Part shown: positions 38,787 to 47,032 of the stretch, piece after piece
Position numbering within the stretch: position 1 is the stretch's first letter
Layout of the letters: the number at the start of each line of letters is the position of its first letter
Source: CAYYWP01 sp050176585
GTDB lineage: Bacteria > Desulfobacterota > Binatia > HRBIN30 > CADEER01
DNA length: 64,000 nt
Assembly (NCBI GenBank): GCA_050176585.1
Contig: JBFXHX010000007.1
Coordinates: 1 to 64,000, forward strand
Direction of reading: 5' to 3'
Notes under the pieces: model-generated
Seen by the model: the letters and a program-made list of their open reading frames with translations, nothing else
What the model was told of the DNA's origin: nothing
Databases searched by the model: none
Position numbers and translations under genes: made by a program

Positions 38787-39173
38787 TCAGGATGGGCGCA
38801 CGCTGGGCGGCCCGGAGCCGCCGATGCTGCGGCCGCTCATGCGCGAGACCTGACCGAGCGCCCAGCGCAGCACCTGCTCCAGCAACGACTCCTCCCCGGG
38901 CCGCTTCGGAATCGCGAGCCACAGGCACAGGTAGAGGATGGGCCCGATCAGATGGAAGAACGTGAGGGCGATGAACGCGAGCCGCACGCCGTTGACCGGA
39001 AACGCAAACGCGTGCGCCAGCGCGGCGGCCACGCCGGCCAGGCGCGCTTCCGGATAGCTGCGGTGCCAGCGCTCGCTCTCGAACGAGATGAGCCGGCTGC
39101 GGCAGTACCGGCAACGCGTGGCTTCGGCCCGTATCTCCTCGGCGCAAAACGGGCACTGCTTCATGTCCTGCAT
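38787..39173 (-). CDS. Zinc-ribbon PspC-like membrane protein
   Basis: About 128 residues. The start is ATG 39173 behind GGAGG; ATG 39164 is an alternative. The zinc ribbon is CPFCAEEIRAEATRCRYCR. A PspC-like helix pair follows (RLAGVAAALAHAFAFPVNGVRLAFIALTFF), then a transmembrane segment (GPILYLCLWLAIP) and a Ser/Gly-rich tail. It is a paralogue of the protein encoded at 37434-37802; together the two genes flank the ECF sigma/anti-sigma pair. Confidence 0.8.
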   Translation of the reverse strand: MQDMKQCPFCAEEIRAEATRCRYCRSRLISFESERWHRSYPEARLAGVAAALAHAFAFPVNGVRLAFIALTFFHLIGPILYLCLWLAIPKRPGEESLLEQVLRWALGQVSRMSGRSIGGSGPPSVRPS

Positions 39174-39446
39174 TGGTCCTCCGTGGGTCACTGTTGCGGT
39201 AATACGCACTTGCCGCCCGCGAGGTTCAAATGGGTCCTGCAGCGGCCTAATTTCGCGGCCCGGCAGGTCGGTCGCGGCTATGGCGAATAGTCTGGTGTAG
39301 CCGCGGCACCCGAGACCGCTTCGCGCAGCGATGCCCCGGGGCCGGGAGCATAGCGTAGGCAGCCGCTGCCACGCAGCCGCGTCGCGGGCCGGCACCGGCG
39401 AGCGCCAACGCTCCGCGCCCGCGCCGCCCTGTTTCTCCCAACCCCT
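39174..39446. other. Divergent intergenic region
   Basis: About 270 bases between the PspC gene (minus) and the tRNA promoter (plus). It presumably contains the promoter of the PspC/ECF operon. No gene or strong palindrome is seen. Confidence 0.4.
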
Positions 39447-39475
39447 TTGACAGCGCGCAGGCCCTTCGCTAACAC
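39447..39475 (+). promoter_or_regulatory. Sigma-70 promoter of tRNA-Gly
   Basis: A perfect -35 TTGACA at 39447-39452, a 17-base spacer, and a -10-like TAACAC at 39470-39475. The tRNA begins ten bases after the -10 element, as expected for a short leader. Confidence 0.75.
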
Positions 39476-39484
39476 CAAGGGCAC

Positions 39485-39558
39485 GCGGGCGTAGCTCAGT
39501 TGGCTAGAGCGTATGCTTGCCAAGCATAAGGTCGCCGGTTCGACCCCGGTCGCCCGCT
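39485..39558 (+). tRNA. tRNA-Gly (anticodon GCC)
   Basis: A complete cloverleaf of 74 bases. The acceptor stem is GCGGGCG paired with CGCCCGC, discriminator T. The D arm is GCTC...GAGC. The anticodon stem-loop is TATGC-TTGCCAA-GCATA with anticodon GCC. The T arm is GCCGG-TTCGACC-CCGGT. No CCA is encoded; it must be added enzymatically. A promoter lies upstream and an intrinsic terminator directly downstream. Confidence 0.97.
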
Positions 39559-39565
39559 CTCAAAG

Positions 39566-39604
39566 ACCCCGCAATCTCCATAGGTTGCGGGGTTTCTGTT
39601 TTCT
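39566..39604 (+). terminator. Intrinsic terminator after tRNA-Gly
   Basis: ACCCCGCAA (39566-39574) pairs perfectly with TTGCGGGGT (39585-39593) across a ten-base loop, followed by a T-rich run (TTCTGTTTTCT). It lies eight bases after the tRNA, so the tRNA is a single-gene transcript. Confidence 0.9.
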
Positions 39605-39905
39605 GGTGCTCGGCGTCGTGGGCGCTGGTTGCGCCTTCAAACGCTCCCTGAGGTCAAGCCTGCGGTTGCAGGAGATTCGCTATCGCCTGATCGCATGACG
39701 CGTCGAGGACTTCCCAAGGGCCCTCATTCGANNNNNNNNNNNNNNNNNNNNNNNNNNNNNNNNNNNNNNNNNNNNNNNNNNNNNNNNNNNNNNNNNNNNN
39801 NNNNNNNNNNNNNNNNNNNNNNNNNNNNNNNCCCCAACGGCGCAAATCGCGGTGGCTTTGGGATTTGACGCGGTATATGCGCACTCTCCGCAAAGGGGGG
39901 CGCAG
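39605..39905. other. Intergenic region containing an assembly gap
   Basis: No gene is supported in the sequence on either side of the N-run. The right side begins 75 bases before the start of the beta-helix protein, so that gene's promoter may be lost in the gap. Confidence 0.6.
39732..39831. other. Assembly gap (100 N)
   Basis: Exactly 100 N, the conventional placeholder for a gap of unknown size. Linkage between tRNA-Gly and the beta-helix gene therefore rests on scaffolding only. Open frames that cross it are artefacts. Confidence 0.98.
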
Positions 39906-41588
39906 ATGCGAGAGGCCGTTCGTCTGATGGTGCTCGGGTTGGCAATCGCTGCGGCTGGACCTGCACAGGCAGCCGTCATTGCGGTGACGACGACTGCAGA
40001 CAGCGGCCCCGGATCACTGCGCGCCGCGATCGATTCGTCGAACATGAACGTGAACGTCGTCGACACGATCGAGTTCGATCTGCCCGGTCCGTCCTTCACG
40101 ATCAAACCGCTATCGGCGCTCCCGACGATCACCGACCCGGTCACGATCGACGGGTATACGCAGAACGGCGCGGCGCCGAACACGCTGCCGCCCTTCGGCG
40201 GTATGGGCACGGGCACGAACGCCGTGCTGCTGATCGAGATCGACGGGTCCGTGGCCGGGAACACCGACGGCTTGCTCATCGATCACATCAACAACCTCGG
40301 CGCGGGGACGACCATCCGCGGCTTGGTGATCAATAACTTCAACTCGAACATGCGCGCCGCCATTCGCATCGCCGACGACGGCAACAACGTCATCGAGGGC
40401 AACTTCATCGGCACCGACCGCTCCGGCCTGGTCGCGCGCCCCAACTTCGACGGCATCTCGACCGAGCTCATGGCCGCCGGAAACCGCATCGGCGGCACCA
40501 CGCCCGCCGCGCGCAACTTGATCTCCGGCAACACGACCCGCGGCATCGTGCTGGATACCAACACCAACGAGATCGAAGGAAACCTCATCGGGGTCGACCG
40601 CACGGGCAACACCGCTCTCGGCAACGGCGTCGGTATTTTCTTGTTCAACGCCGCGGGCAACAACACGATCGGCGGCCTGGGCTTCTTCCTGTCACCGGCG
40701 GCAAATACGGTCTCCGGCAACCTGAACGGCGGCATCATGGTCGGGACGAATTCCGTCGGCAACGACATCCTCAGCAACCGCATCGGCCTCGGCGCCGACG
40801 GGCTCACCGTGCTCGGCAATGGGACCGGCCCCGGCGTGACGGTGGGCGGCAATTCCACGACGATCGTGCAGAACTCGTTCGCCGGCAACAGCACCGGAAT
40901 TTCCATCGGCAATGTCACCGACACGACCGTTCAGGCCAACCTCATCGGCTTGCCGGGGGCCGGAAACGTCGGCAGCGGAATCACCATCGCCGAGGGTAAC
41001 AACAACCTGATCGGCGGCGACGTGAGCCAGGCCAACACGATCGCCGGCAATGGCGGCGCCGGCGTCCACATCGGCCGCTTGACGAACCCGGCCAACGGCA
41101 ACGCCATGCTATCGAACTCGATCCACCACAACGCAGGACTGGGCATCGAGCTCGTCAACGGCGCCAACAACAACCAGCCCGCGCCGCAGCTCACCGGCGC
41201 GTCGGGGGCACAGGCCACACGCGTGCAGGGCACGCTGAATGCGGCGCCGTTGACCGCGTATCATATCCAGTTCTTCGCCAATACCCGATGCGATCTCAGC
41301 GGGTTCGGCGAGGGGGAGGAGTTGTTAGGCGACCTCACGGCGATGACCGACGGCACCGGGCTGCTCAGCATCGACGTGACGATGGGGAGCTCTGCCGGCA
41401 AGCCGGTGATCACCGCCACGGCGACCGATCCCAACGACAACACCTCCCAATTCTCAAACTGCGTGCTCAACCGCGATGCGATTCAAGCCAGCCCCGCCCC
41501 GGCCCTCGGTCCTCGCGCCGCAGCCGCAGCGCTGCTGCTGCTGGCCGGCATCGGCGGCGTAGCGATGAGAAGACGGTTCGGCTGCTAG
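39906..41588 (+). CDS. Secreted right-handed beta-helix protein with C-terminal sorting-like tail
   Basis: About 560 residues. The ATG at 39906 follows a GGGGGG-rich ribosome site and begins a signal peptide (VRLMVLGLAIAAAGPAQAA). Near the mature N-terminus is VTTTADSGPGSLRAAI, the CSLREA-type start of secreted beta-helix proteins. The body is many 20-25-residue coils rich in Asn/Gly (GNFIGTDRSG, GNLIGVDRTG, ANLIGLPGAG), consistent with a parallel beta-helix. The last 35 residues are PAPALGP, a hydrophobic helix (LLLLAGIGGVAM) and RRRFGC, the layout of exosortase/CTERM-type tails. The ligand is unknown; a surface polysaccharide-binding or adhesive role is inference. Confidence 0.82.
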   Translation: MREAVRLMVLGLAIAAAGPAQAAVIAVTTTADSGPGSLRAAIDSSNMNVNVVDTIEFDLPGPSFTIKPLSALPTITDPVTIDGYTQNGAAPNTLPPFGGMGTGTNAVLLIEIDGSVAGNTDGLLIDHINNLGAGTTIRGLVINNFNSNMRAAIRIADDGNNVIEGNFIGTDRSGLVARPNFDGISTELMAAGNRIGGTTPAARNLISGNTTRGIVLDTNTNEIEGNLIGVDRTGNTALGNGVGIFLFNAAGNNTIGGLGFFLSPAANTVSGNLNGGIMVGTNSVGNDILSNRIGLGADGLTVLGNGTGPGVTVGGNSTTIVQNSFAGNSTGISIGNVTDTTVQANLIGLPGAGNVGSGITIAEGNNNLIGGDVSQANTIAGNGGAGVHIGRLTNPANGNAMLSNSIHHNAGLGIELVNGANNNQPAPQLTGASGAQATRVQGTLNAAPLTAYHIQFFANTRCDLSGFGEGEELLGDLTAMTDGTGLLSIDVTMGSSAGKPVITATATDPNDNTSQFSNCVLNRDAIQASPAPALGPRAAAAALLLLAGIGGVAMRRRFGC

Positions 41589-41777
41589 GCCGTTGGCTGT
41601 AAGCCGCAGCGCGGGTGGGCGTACGGCATCGCGAAGCGATGCCCGGAGGCGGGCGCGGCATTCGCCTGCCGCCCCGGCGTGGCGCGCTCTGCGTCACCCA
41701 TCCTACCGGGCGCCGCTCCGCGCCGCGTGCGAGCACAGGTGCCGCAGCTCCACCACAGCGCGTGATATACACGAGGA

Positions 41778-42311
41778 ATGACCCGTACGCTGGCCATCGC
41801 AGTCTGCATCGCGCTTTTCACCCCGGCTTCGACCCGCGCCGCGGTCGAGCTCAAACCGGGCGAGGCCGCGCCGCTGTTCACAGCGAAGACGCACAGCGGC
41901 GAGGACTTCGATCTCGCCTCGCGCAAAGGGCAATGGACGGTGCTCTTCTTCTACCCGAAAGCCGGTACGCCGGGCTGCACCAAGCAGGTCTGCGCGTTCC
42001 GCGACAGTGTGGAAGCGATCCGCGCGCAAGGCGCCGAGGTCTTTGGCATCAGCGCGGACTCGGTGAGCGATCAAGCGGCATTCCACAAGGCGCACCAGCT
42101 CGGCTTCACGCTGCTCGCCGATCCGAGCGGCGCCGTGGTGCAGGCGTACGGCGCCAGGATGCCGAACGGCAACATGGCGCGGCGCTGGACCTTCATCATC
42201 GATCCCGAGCTCAAGATTCGCCATGTGGAACGCGACGTGGACCCGGCTCTCGATGCGCAGCGCGTGTCCGCGCAGATCGCGCGGCTGAAGTCCTCTGGAC
42301 CGGCTTCGTAG
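41778..42311 (+). CDS. Exported peroxiredoxin (BCP/PrxQ type)
   Basis: A 177-residue thiol peroxidase. Residues 1-22 form a signal peptide (LAIAVCIALFTPASTRAA), so it acts outside the cytoplasm. The thioredoxin fold has FFYPKAGTPGCTKQVCAFRD: peroxidatic C67 and resolving C72 spaced C-x4-C as in atypical two-Cys PrxQ enzymes. The partner reductant is not encoded nearby. Confidence 0.9.
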   Translation: MTRTLAIAVCIALFTPASTRAAVELKPGEAAPLFTAKTHSGEDFDLASRKGQWTVLFFYPKAGTPGCTKQVCAFRDSVEAIRAQGAEVFGISADSVSDQAAFHKAHQLGFTLLADPSGAVVQAYGARMPNGNMARRWTFIIDPELKIRHVERDVDPALDAQRVSAQIARLKSSGPAS

Positions 42312-42381
42312 CCGCCGAGTTCCCGCATGGCCGCGGTGCATTTCTTTGACGGCGGCGCTCTTCTGGCGCTATGCCATTGGC

Positions 42382-42767
42382 ATGCGCACCCGCGCGGTCG
42401 CCATCTGGTCCGCCGTGTTGCTGTCGGCTGTTACGCAGCACGCGCGGATCGAATCGGCTCCCCCGGCGGCAAAGGTCTACGTGAACGATCAGTTGGTCGT
42501 CGTCACGCCGCTGGAATACGAGGTCCCGCGCGGCGGCGGCGACTCCGGGTACCGCATCGAGAAGGACGAATATCACTCCCAGTCGGGCTCGCTCCGGCGC
42601 GGGACGTGCCTCACCTGCCCCCTGCAGGGGTTCCAGCAGTTCACGCCCGTCGATGCCGTGTTGCAACCGGCCCCGAGCGAGCCAAGCGCTTCGAACAGGC
42701 GAGGGATAGGGGGCGCGTCAACCAGCGCGAGCTCGAGCACTGGCTGAAGGAGACGCCGAAGGACTGA
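42382..42767 (+). pseudogene. PEGA-like exported protein, frameshifted
   Basis: From ATG 42382 the frame gives a signal-like segment (AVAIWSAVLLSAVTQHA) and a PEGA-type domain (ARIESAPPAAKVYVNDQLVVVTP...EYEVPRGG), then CLTCPLQ. After about 42680 this frame turns into Ser/Ala-rich text. The overlapping frame reads AKRFEQARDRGRVNQRELEH and stops at 42767, a natural charged helix ending. The simplest reading is one gene with a single-base indel at about 42670-42690, either a sequencing error or real inactivation. The PEGA assignment is from local sequence pattern only. Confidence 0.5.
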
Positions 42768-42923
42768 CGACATCGACCGCCCGGCCAGGCGGGACAATCC
42801 GTTCACCTTGCGGGCGGCTCCTCGCACGGCGCCGGCGCCTCCACGCGACCGGCGTTGCGAGCTCGCCACGTGGCGCCGGCGCTCGATGACCCACTGGGTT
42901 CCCGCGTCCCGGCGGGAGCGGAT

Positions 42924-42946
42924 ACGATGTGCAAAGCGCACGTCGT
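42924..42946. promoter_or_regulatory. Dyad upstream of the ornithine-cyclodeaminase-family gene
   Basis: ACGATGTGC-N5-GCACGTCGT, nine-base arms with one mismatch in the middle of each arm, lies 22 bases before the ATG at 42969. Its position suits an operator overlapping the promoter or a leader hairpin. No regulator gene is adjacent. Confidence 0.35.
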
Positions 42947-42968
42947 CTTGGGGGAGAAGGGGTGAAGC

Positions 42969-43958
42969 ATGGACACGCTGCTGTTGAGTCAGAGCGACAT
43001 CGAGCAGGTCATCACCATGAAGGACGTGGTGGAGATCGTAGAAAAGACGTTCAAGGACATGGGCGAGGGTAGGGTCGTGAACCCGACGAAGGTCGGTCTC
43101 GACCTCGGCGAGACCGCCGCCTGGCCGCCCTACAAGGGCTTCATGAACGCCATGCCGGCGTACGTGGGTTGGCTCGACAGCGCCGGGCTCAAGTGGGCCG
43201 GCGGCTTTCTCGACAACCAGCGGATCGGCCTTCCCTACCTGAGCTCGATGATCCTGCTGATCGACCCCCAGACGGGTGCCTTCCGCGCCGCGATGGAAGG
43301 GGCGCTGATCACCAACCTGCGCACGGGCGCCCAGTCCGCGGTGCCGCTCAAGTACCTGCACCCGAGGAAATCCGTGCGCTTGGGCCTGTACGGCGCCGGC
43401 GCGCAAGGCCGCACGCAGACGCGCGCGATCGCGGAGCTCTTCGAGATCGAGCGCCTCACGGTGTACGACATCCGGCGCGAGGCGGCCGAACAGTTCGCCG
43501 CCGACATGCGCGCGACAGTGGCGGGTGAGATCGTCATCGCCGATATGCCTGCCCAGGCCGCCGACGCCGACGCCGTTATCTGCGTCACGCAGGCGAAGGA
43601 CAAGTTCGTGCAGGACGCCTGGGTGAAGCCCGGCACGGTGCTCTTCCCGATGGGCTCGTATCAGGAATGCGAGGACGCCTGCATTCTGGGGATGGATAAA
43701 ATCACCGTCGACCACATCGGCCAGGCCCTGCACCGGGGCGTGCTGAAGGAGCTGACCGACGCCGGGCGCATCACCGAAAAGGACATCTACGCGACCATCG
43801 GCGAGGTGGTCGCCGGGCGAAAACCGGCGCGCGCGTCCGCGAGCGAGCGCATCATGTGCATCCCGATCGGCACCGGCGCAATGGACGTCGCCGTGGCGAC
43901 GATCGCCTATCAGCGCGCCCGCGAAAAGGGATTGGGGAGCACGTTCGCCTTCGTGTGA
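42969..43958 (+). CDS. Ornithine cyclodeaminase/mu-crystallin family protein
   Basis: A 329-residue NAD(P)-dependent enzyme. The catalytic half has KWAGGFLDN (substrate Lys region) and MEGALITNLRTGAQSAV; the Rossmann half has LGLYGAGAQGRTQTRA and a D at the end of the next strand (VYDIRRE). Family members act as ornithine cyclodeaminase, alanine/ketimine reductase or similar imine-handling enzymes, and the sequence does not decide which. The imine link fits the RidA gene located convergently just downstream. A purine-rich ribosome site precedes the ATG. Confidence 0.88.
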   Translation: MDTLLLSQSDIEQVITMKDVVEIVEKTFKDMGEGRVVNPTKVGLDLGETAAWPPYKGFMNAMPAYVGWLDSAGLKWAGGFLDNQRIGLPYLSSMILLIDPQTGAFRAAMEGALITNLRTGAQSAVPLKYLHPRKSVRLGLYGAGAQGRTQTRAIAELFEIERLTVYDIRREAAEQFAADMRATVAGEIVIADMPAQAADADAVICVTQAKDKFVQDAWVKPGTVLFPMGSYQECEDACILGMDKITVDHIGQALHRGVLKELTDAGRITEKDIYATIGEVVAGRKPARASASERIMCIPIGTGAMDVAVATIAYQRAREKGLGSTFAFV

Positions 43959-44026
43959 CGCGCCGCCCTCCGGCTTTCAACGCCAAAGCGCGAAGGCACG
44001 GAGGTGAGCCGTGGACGCGGGCAGCT

Positions 44027-44434
44027 TCAGCCTACGACCGCCACCGCTTTCACCTCGATCAGCCATTCCGGCCTGGCCAGTCCGCTGACGATCAGCAGCG
44101 TGTTGGCCGGGTAATCGCCGGCGGGGAACAGCTTGGGAAAGATCTCGTTCCGCACCTCGAGGAACGCCGGGAACGAGTCTCGGCTCACCAGGTAGGTCGT
44201 GAACTCGACGACGTCGCTGAACGACGCGCCCGCGCCGGCGAGCACGCCACCGATGTTTTCGAACACCTGGCGCATCTGCGCCTTGAAATCGCCCGCGCCG
44301 ACCAGTTTGCCGTCGTTATCGATCGCTACTGCACCGGCAATGAACATGAGCTCGCCGCTCGCCCGAACAGCCTGGGAGTATGTCCCCACCGGCTTTGGCG
44401 CTTTGTCGGTGCTCACGATCGTCCGCTTTGCCAT
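44027..44434 (-). CDS. RidA family enamine/imine deaminase
   Basis: A 135-residue YjgF/RidA-fold protein. The start at ATG 44434 has an ideal ribosome site (AAGGAGGACAGA). Motifs: KPVGTYSQAVRASGELMFIAG, the QMRQVFENIGGVLAGAG helix, and a C-terminal LARPEWLIEVKAVAV. The canonical Arg of active RidA (usually in a V-x-R-S/V near the end) appears replaced by Pro-Glu in LARPEWLIE with Arg two residues earlier, so it may belong to a non-RidA subgroup. It is convergent with the cyclodeaminase-family gene. Confidence 0.85.
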   Translation of the reverse strand: MAKRTIVSTDKAPKPVGTYSQAVRASGELMFIAGAVAIDNDGKLVGAGDFKAQMRQVFENIGGVLAGAGASFSDVVEFTTYLVSRDSFPAFLEVRNEIFPKLFPAGDYPANTLLIVSGLARPEWLIEVKAVAVVG

Positions 44435-44511
44435 TCTGTCCTCCTTGTCTGAAAGCCACATTCCCGGCGCGAGCCGCCGTTGCGCACGCGCAGTCGTCAG
44501 GCTGCTGGCTG

Positions 44512-44625
44512 TTACGGTGTTGGCCGTTCGGGCCGGAGTGGGGATTTTTCCACACCGTGGATGTAGGCGAGCACATCCGCTGTAAACAGCGCAGCAGCCA
44601 ACAGCCGAACAGCCGCAGCATTCAT
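44512..44625 (-). CDS. Possible small protein coupled to the MATE gene
   Basis: A 37-residue frame starting with an ATG that overlaps the MATE stop (ATGA, 44622-44625). It reads MNAAAVRLLAAALFTADVLAY then IHGVEKSPLRPERP. The first part resembles a short membrane segment or signal peptide. There is no homology evidence; the overlap could be chance. Confidence 0.25.
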   Translation of the reverse strand: MNAAAVRLLAAALFTADVLAYIHGVEKSPLRPERPTP

Positions 44626-45992
44626 AACCGCACCCTTCGCCATACACCGGACCGGAAGCGCCACTGGAGCGCGGCGCCGAGCAAAGCGAGGTACAGCACG
44701 CCGCCGAGCCACGCGCCGCTCAGGCCGCCGCCGAGTGTGACGCCGAACAGGTACGCGCTCGGCAGGAACACGCCCCAGGCGAAGCTGGTCTGCACGAGGA
44801 AGGGCCAGCGCGTATCGCCGGCGCCGCGCAGCGCGCCGCCGCTCACCAGCCCGATCGCATCGGTGACGCCGAACGCAGCGCCCACGGCGAGGAGCGGGAT
44901 GCCGAGTCGCACGACGTCGGGGTCGGCCGTGAACAGGCGCAGGCAGAACTCCGGCGCCAGCAGGAAGAGCGCGGCCACGGCGCAGGCCAGAGACAACCCC
45001 ACGCGCACGGCGCTCGCATGGCTCCGCTCGGCCGCGGCGAAGTTCCCCGCGCCGATGTAGCGGCCCACCATCGTCGCCACGGCCATCTGCACCCCGATGA
45101 CGGTCATGAACGACAGATGCATGAGGCTGATCAGCGCCTGACTGGCCGCCATCTCGCTCGTGCCCATGCGCGCCACCAGCGTGCTGAACACCGCAAACGC
45201 CAGCATGTCGAGCACCCACTGCCCGCCGATCGGCGCGCTCGTGCGGGTGAAGCGCCGGATCGCCATGACATCCGGCGCCGACGGCGCGGTGTGGTAGCGG
45301 CGCCTCATCGCAGCGCCAAAGAAGACCGCGCAGAGCCATCCGGCCTGTACCCACTCGGCGACCGCCGTCGCGATACCCGAACCGGCGACGCCCCACGCCG
45401 GCAGACCGAAATGCCCGAAAATCAGGGCATAGTTCAGCACCAGGTTCACGATGTTGGCGGTCACCATCGCGTACAGCGGCGTGCGCGTATCGCCGATCCC
45501 GCGAAAAAACGAGGACAGGACCAGGGCGGTCATCAGACCGGGGACGCCGACCACGCGCGCCTGCACGTACGCAATTGCTTGCGGGCGCAGCGCCGCATCC
45601 GGGCGCAGCACGTCCAGCAGCTCATCGAAGCCGAACGCGAAGGCGCCGATCGCCAGCGTCGCGATCGGCACGATCGCATACCAGCCTTGCCACGCCCAGC
45701 GGCCGCATCGCTCGTGCGCCGCCGAGCCGTGCGCCTGCGCCACGAATGTCTGCACCCCGGTAGCCGCCCCGCTAAAGGCGGACATCGCCGTCCAGTACCA
45801 GATCCCGCCGTAGCCGACGGCGCCGAGCGCGGAGGCGCCCAGCCGCCCGACCATCGCGGCGTCGATCGCCATCATCAACGTCTGCGACAAGTTGGTCAGG
45901 ATCACCGGGAGCGCGAGCCCGATCAGCTCGCGCACGCCGCCGGGGCGCGGTACGGCACCCACGCGCACCGTCTCGTCGACACCCGCCGACAT
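44622..45992 (-). CDS. MATE family efflux transporter
   Basis: A 456-residue inner-membrane antiporter. Twelve predicted hydrophobic segments in two similar halves. Characteristic blocks: LALPVILTNLSQTLMMAIDAAMVGRLG in TM1-2 of the first half and a matching PIGGQWVLDMLAFAVFSTLVARMG at the start of the second half. It exports cationic drugs or metabolites using Na+ or H+; the specificity is not evident. It stands alone upstream of the small overlapping frame. Confidence 0.93.
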   Translation of the reverse strand: MSAGVDETVRVGAVPRPGGVRELIGLALPVILTNLSQTLMMAIDAAMVGRLGASALGAVGYGGIWYWTAMSAFSGAATGVQTFVAQAHGSAAHERCGRWAWQGWYAIVPIATLAIGAFAFGFDELLDVLRPDAALRPQAIAYVQARVVGVPGLMTALVLSSFFRGIGDTRTPLYAMVTANIVNLVLNYALIFGHFGLPAWGVAGSGIATAVAEWVQAGWLCAVFFGAAMRRRYHTAPSAPDVMAIRRFTRTSAPIGGQWVLDMLAFAVFSTLVARMGTSEMAASQALISLMHLSFMTVIGVQMAVATMVGRYIGAGNFAAAERSHASAVRVGLSLACAVAALFLLAPEFCLRLFTADPDVVRLGIPLLAVGAAFGVTDAIGLVSGGALRGAGDTRWPFLVQTSFAWGVFLPSAYLFGVTLGGGLSGAWLGGVLYLALLGAALQWRFRSGVWRRVRL

Positions 45993-46257
45993 GGCTCAGC
46001 TCCGCCGGCGGCCCGACCAGCGCGCCGGCGCGCCGTCGCCCCCACGCGCGAGCCGCATCGGCGGCGTCGTCACATCCACGGCGCCGTGCTCCCAGTCAGG
46101 GTTCGCGACACGGGCGGGTGTCCTTCTCCAGCCCGACCGCTCCGGCATTCCGCGGAACCTAGCAGCGCCCGCCTCCCGCCGCCAATGACGCGGCTGCGAG
46201 CTCACCGGCTCGCACGCGCCGCCGTCCGCCGGCTCGCCGCACCGCGCAAGGTCGCCG

Positions 46258-46926
46258 TCAGCTGGCCGGCTCGACGCACTGCGGACCCTCGTTCTCGGGC
46301 GAGTTGACCAGCGGCGTCACCGGATACGCCTCGAGCCACTCCGGGTCGCACGGGCGCAGCAGAGGCGCCAGACCCTCCGCGGCGCACGGGCCGGGATGGA
46401 GCCAGCGCTCATAGGCCTCGACCGGCAAGAGCACCGGCCAGCGATCGTGGATCGGCGCCAGCGCATCATTGGCCGCCGTGGTGACGATCGCGCACGAGGC
46501 GACGCGCTCACCCGTCGGCGCCCGCCACACGTCCCACAGCCCGGCAAACGCGAGGGGCTCGCCATCGCGCGCGCGCACATAATACGGCGTGCGCCGAGCG
46601 CGCCCCTCGCGCCGCCATTCGTAGAAGCCGTCGGCTGGAATCAGACAGCGCCTGTGCGCCAGCGCGTCGCGGAACGCCGGCCGCTCCGACAGCGTCTCCG
46701 CGCGCGCGTTGATCATGCGCTGCCCGATCCGCCCATCGGTGGCCCAATGCGGAATGAGCCCCCAGCGCGCCGGCCGGAGCAGCCGCGCCGCGCGGTTGGG
46801 AATGACGAGCACGGGTTGGCTCGGCGCGATGTTGTACCGCGGCTCGTATGGCTCCGGGGCCGTGCTGAGGTTGAACCGGGCCCGCAGCCGATCCGGCGGC
46901 GATGTCAGCGTGAAGCGACCGCACAT
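46258..46926 (-). CDS. SOS response-associated peptidase (YedK/HMCES family)
   Basis: A 222-residue protein that forms covalent crosslinks with abasic sites in single-stranded DNA. ATG 46926 gives MCGRFT, and the catalytic Cys must be residue 2 after Met removal, which fixes the start. Other active-site residues are present: Asn in MINARAET, Glu in GFYEWRR, and His in PIHDRWPVLL. No LexA box was recognised upstream. It diverges from the TPR lipoprotein gene. Confidence 0.93.
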   Translation of the reverse strand: MCGRFTLTSPPDRLRARFNLSTAPEPYEPRYNIAPSQPVLVIPNRAARLLRPARWGLIPHWATDGRIGQRMINARAETLSERPAFRDALAHRRCLIPADGFYEWRREGRARRTPYYVRARDGEPLAFAGLWDVWRAPTGERVASCAIVTTAANDALAPIHDRWPVLLPVEAYERWLHPGPCAAEGLAPLLRPCDPEWLEAYPVTPLVNSPENEGPQCVEPAS

Positions 46927-47032
46927 GGCGACACCAAAAACCGCCGGCGCCCGGCGCGCAAGTCGGCGGGCCGGGGTGCACCGCGGGTCCGCCCCCCTCG
47001 CATCCCCGCCCACTGGAAGCTATGAGCCGGCT

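Noticed and set aside
39629..40279. Open frames crossing the N-run
   Set aside because: They translate the gap as unknown residues and join unrelated sequence; they are artefacts.
46020..46033. A 14-base GC-only palindrome between the MATE and YedK-like genes
   Set aside because: It is made only of alternating GC/CG and GGCC-type sequence, which arises often by chance at this composition, and has no positional relation to a start or stop.
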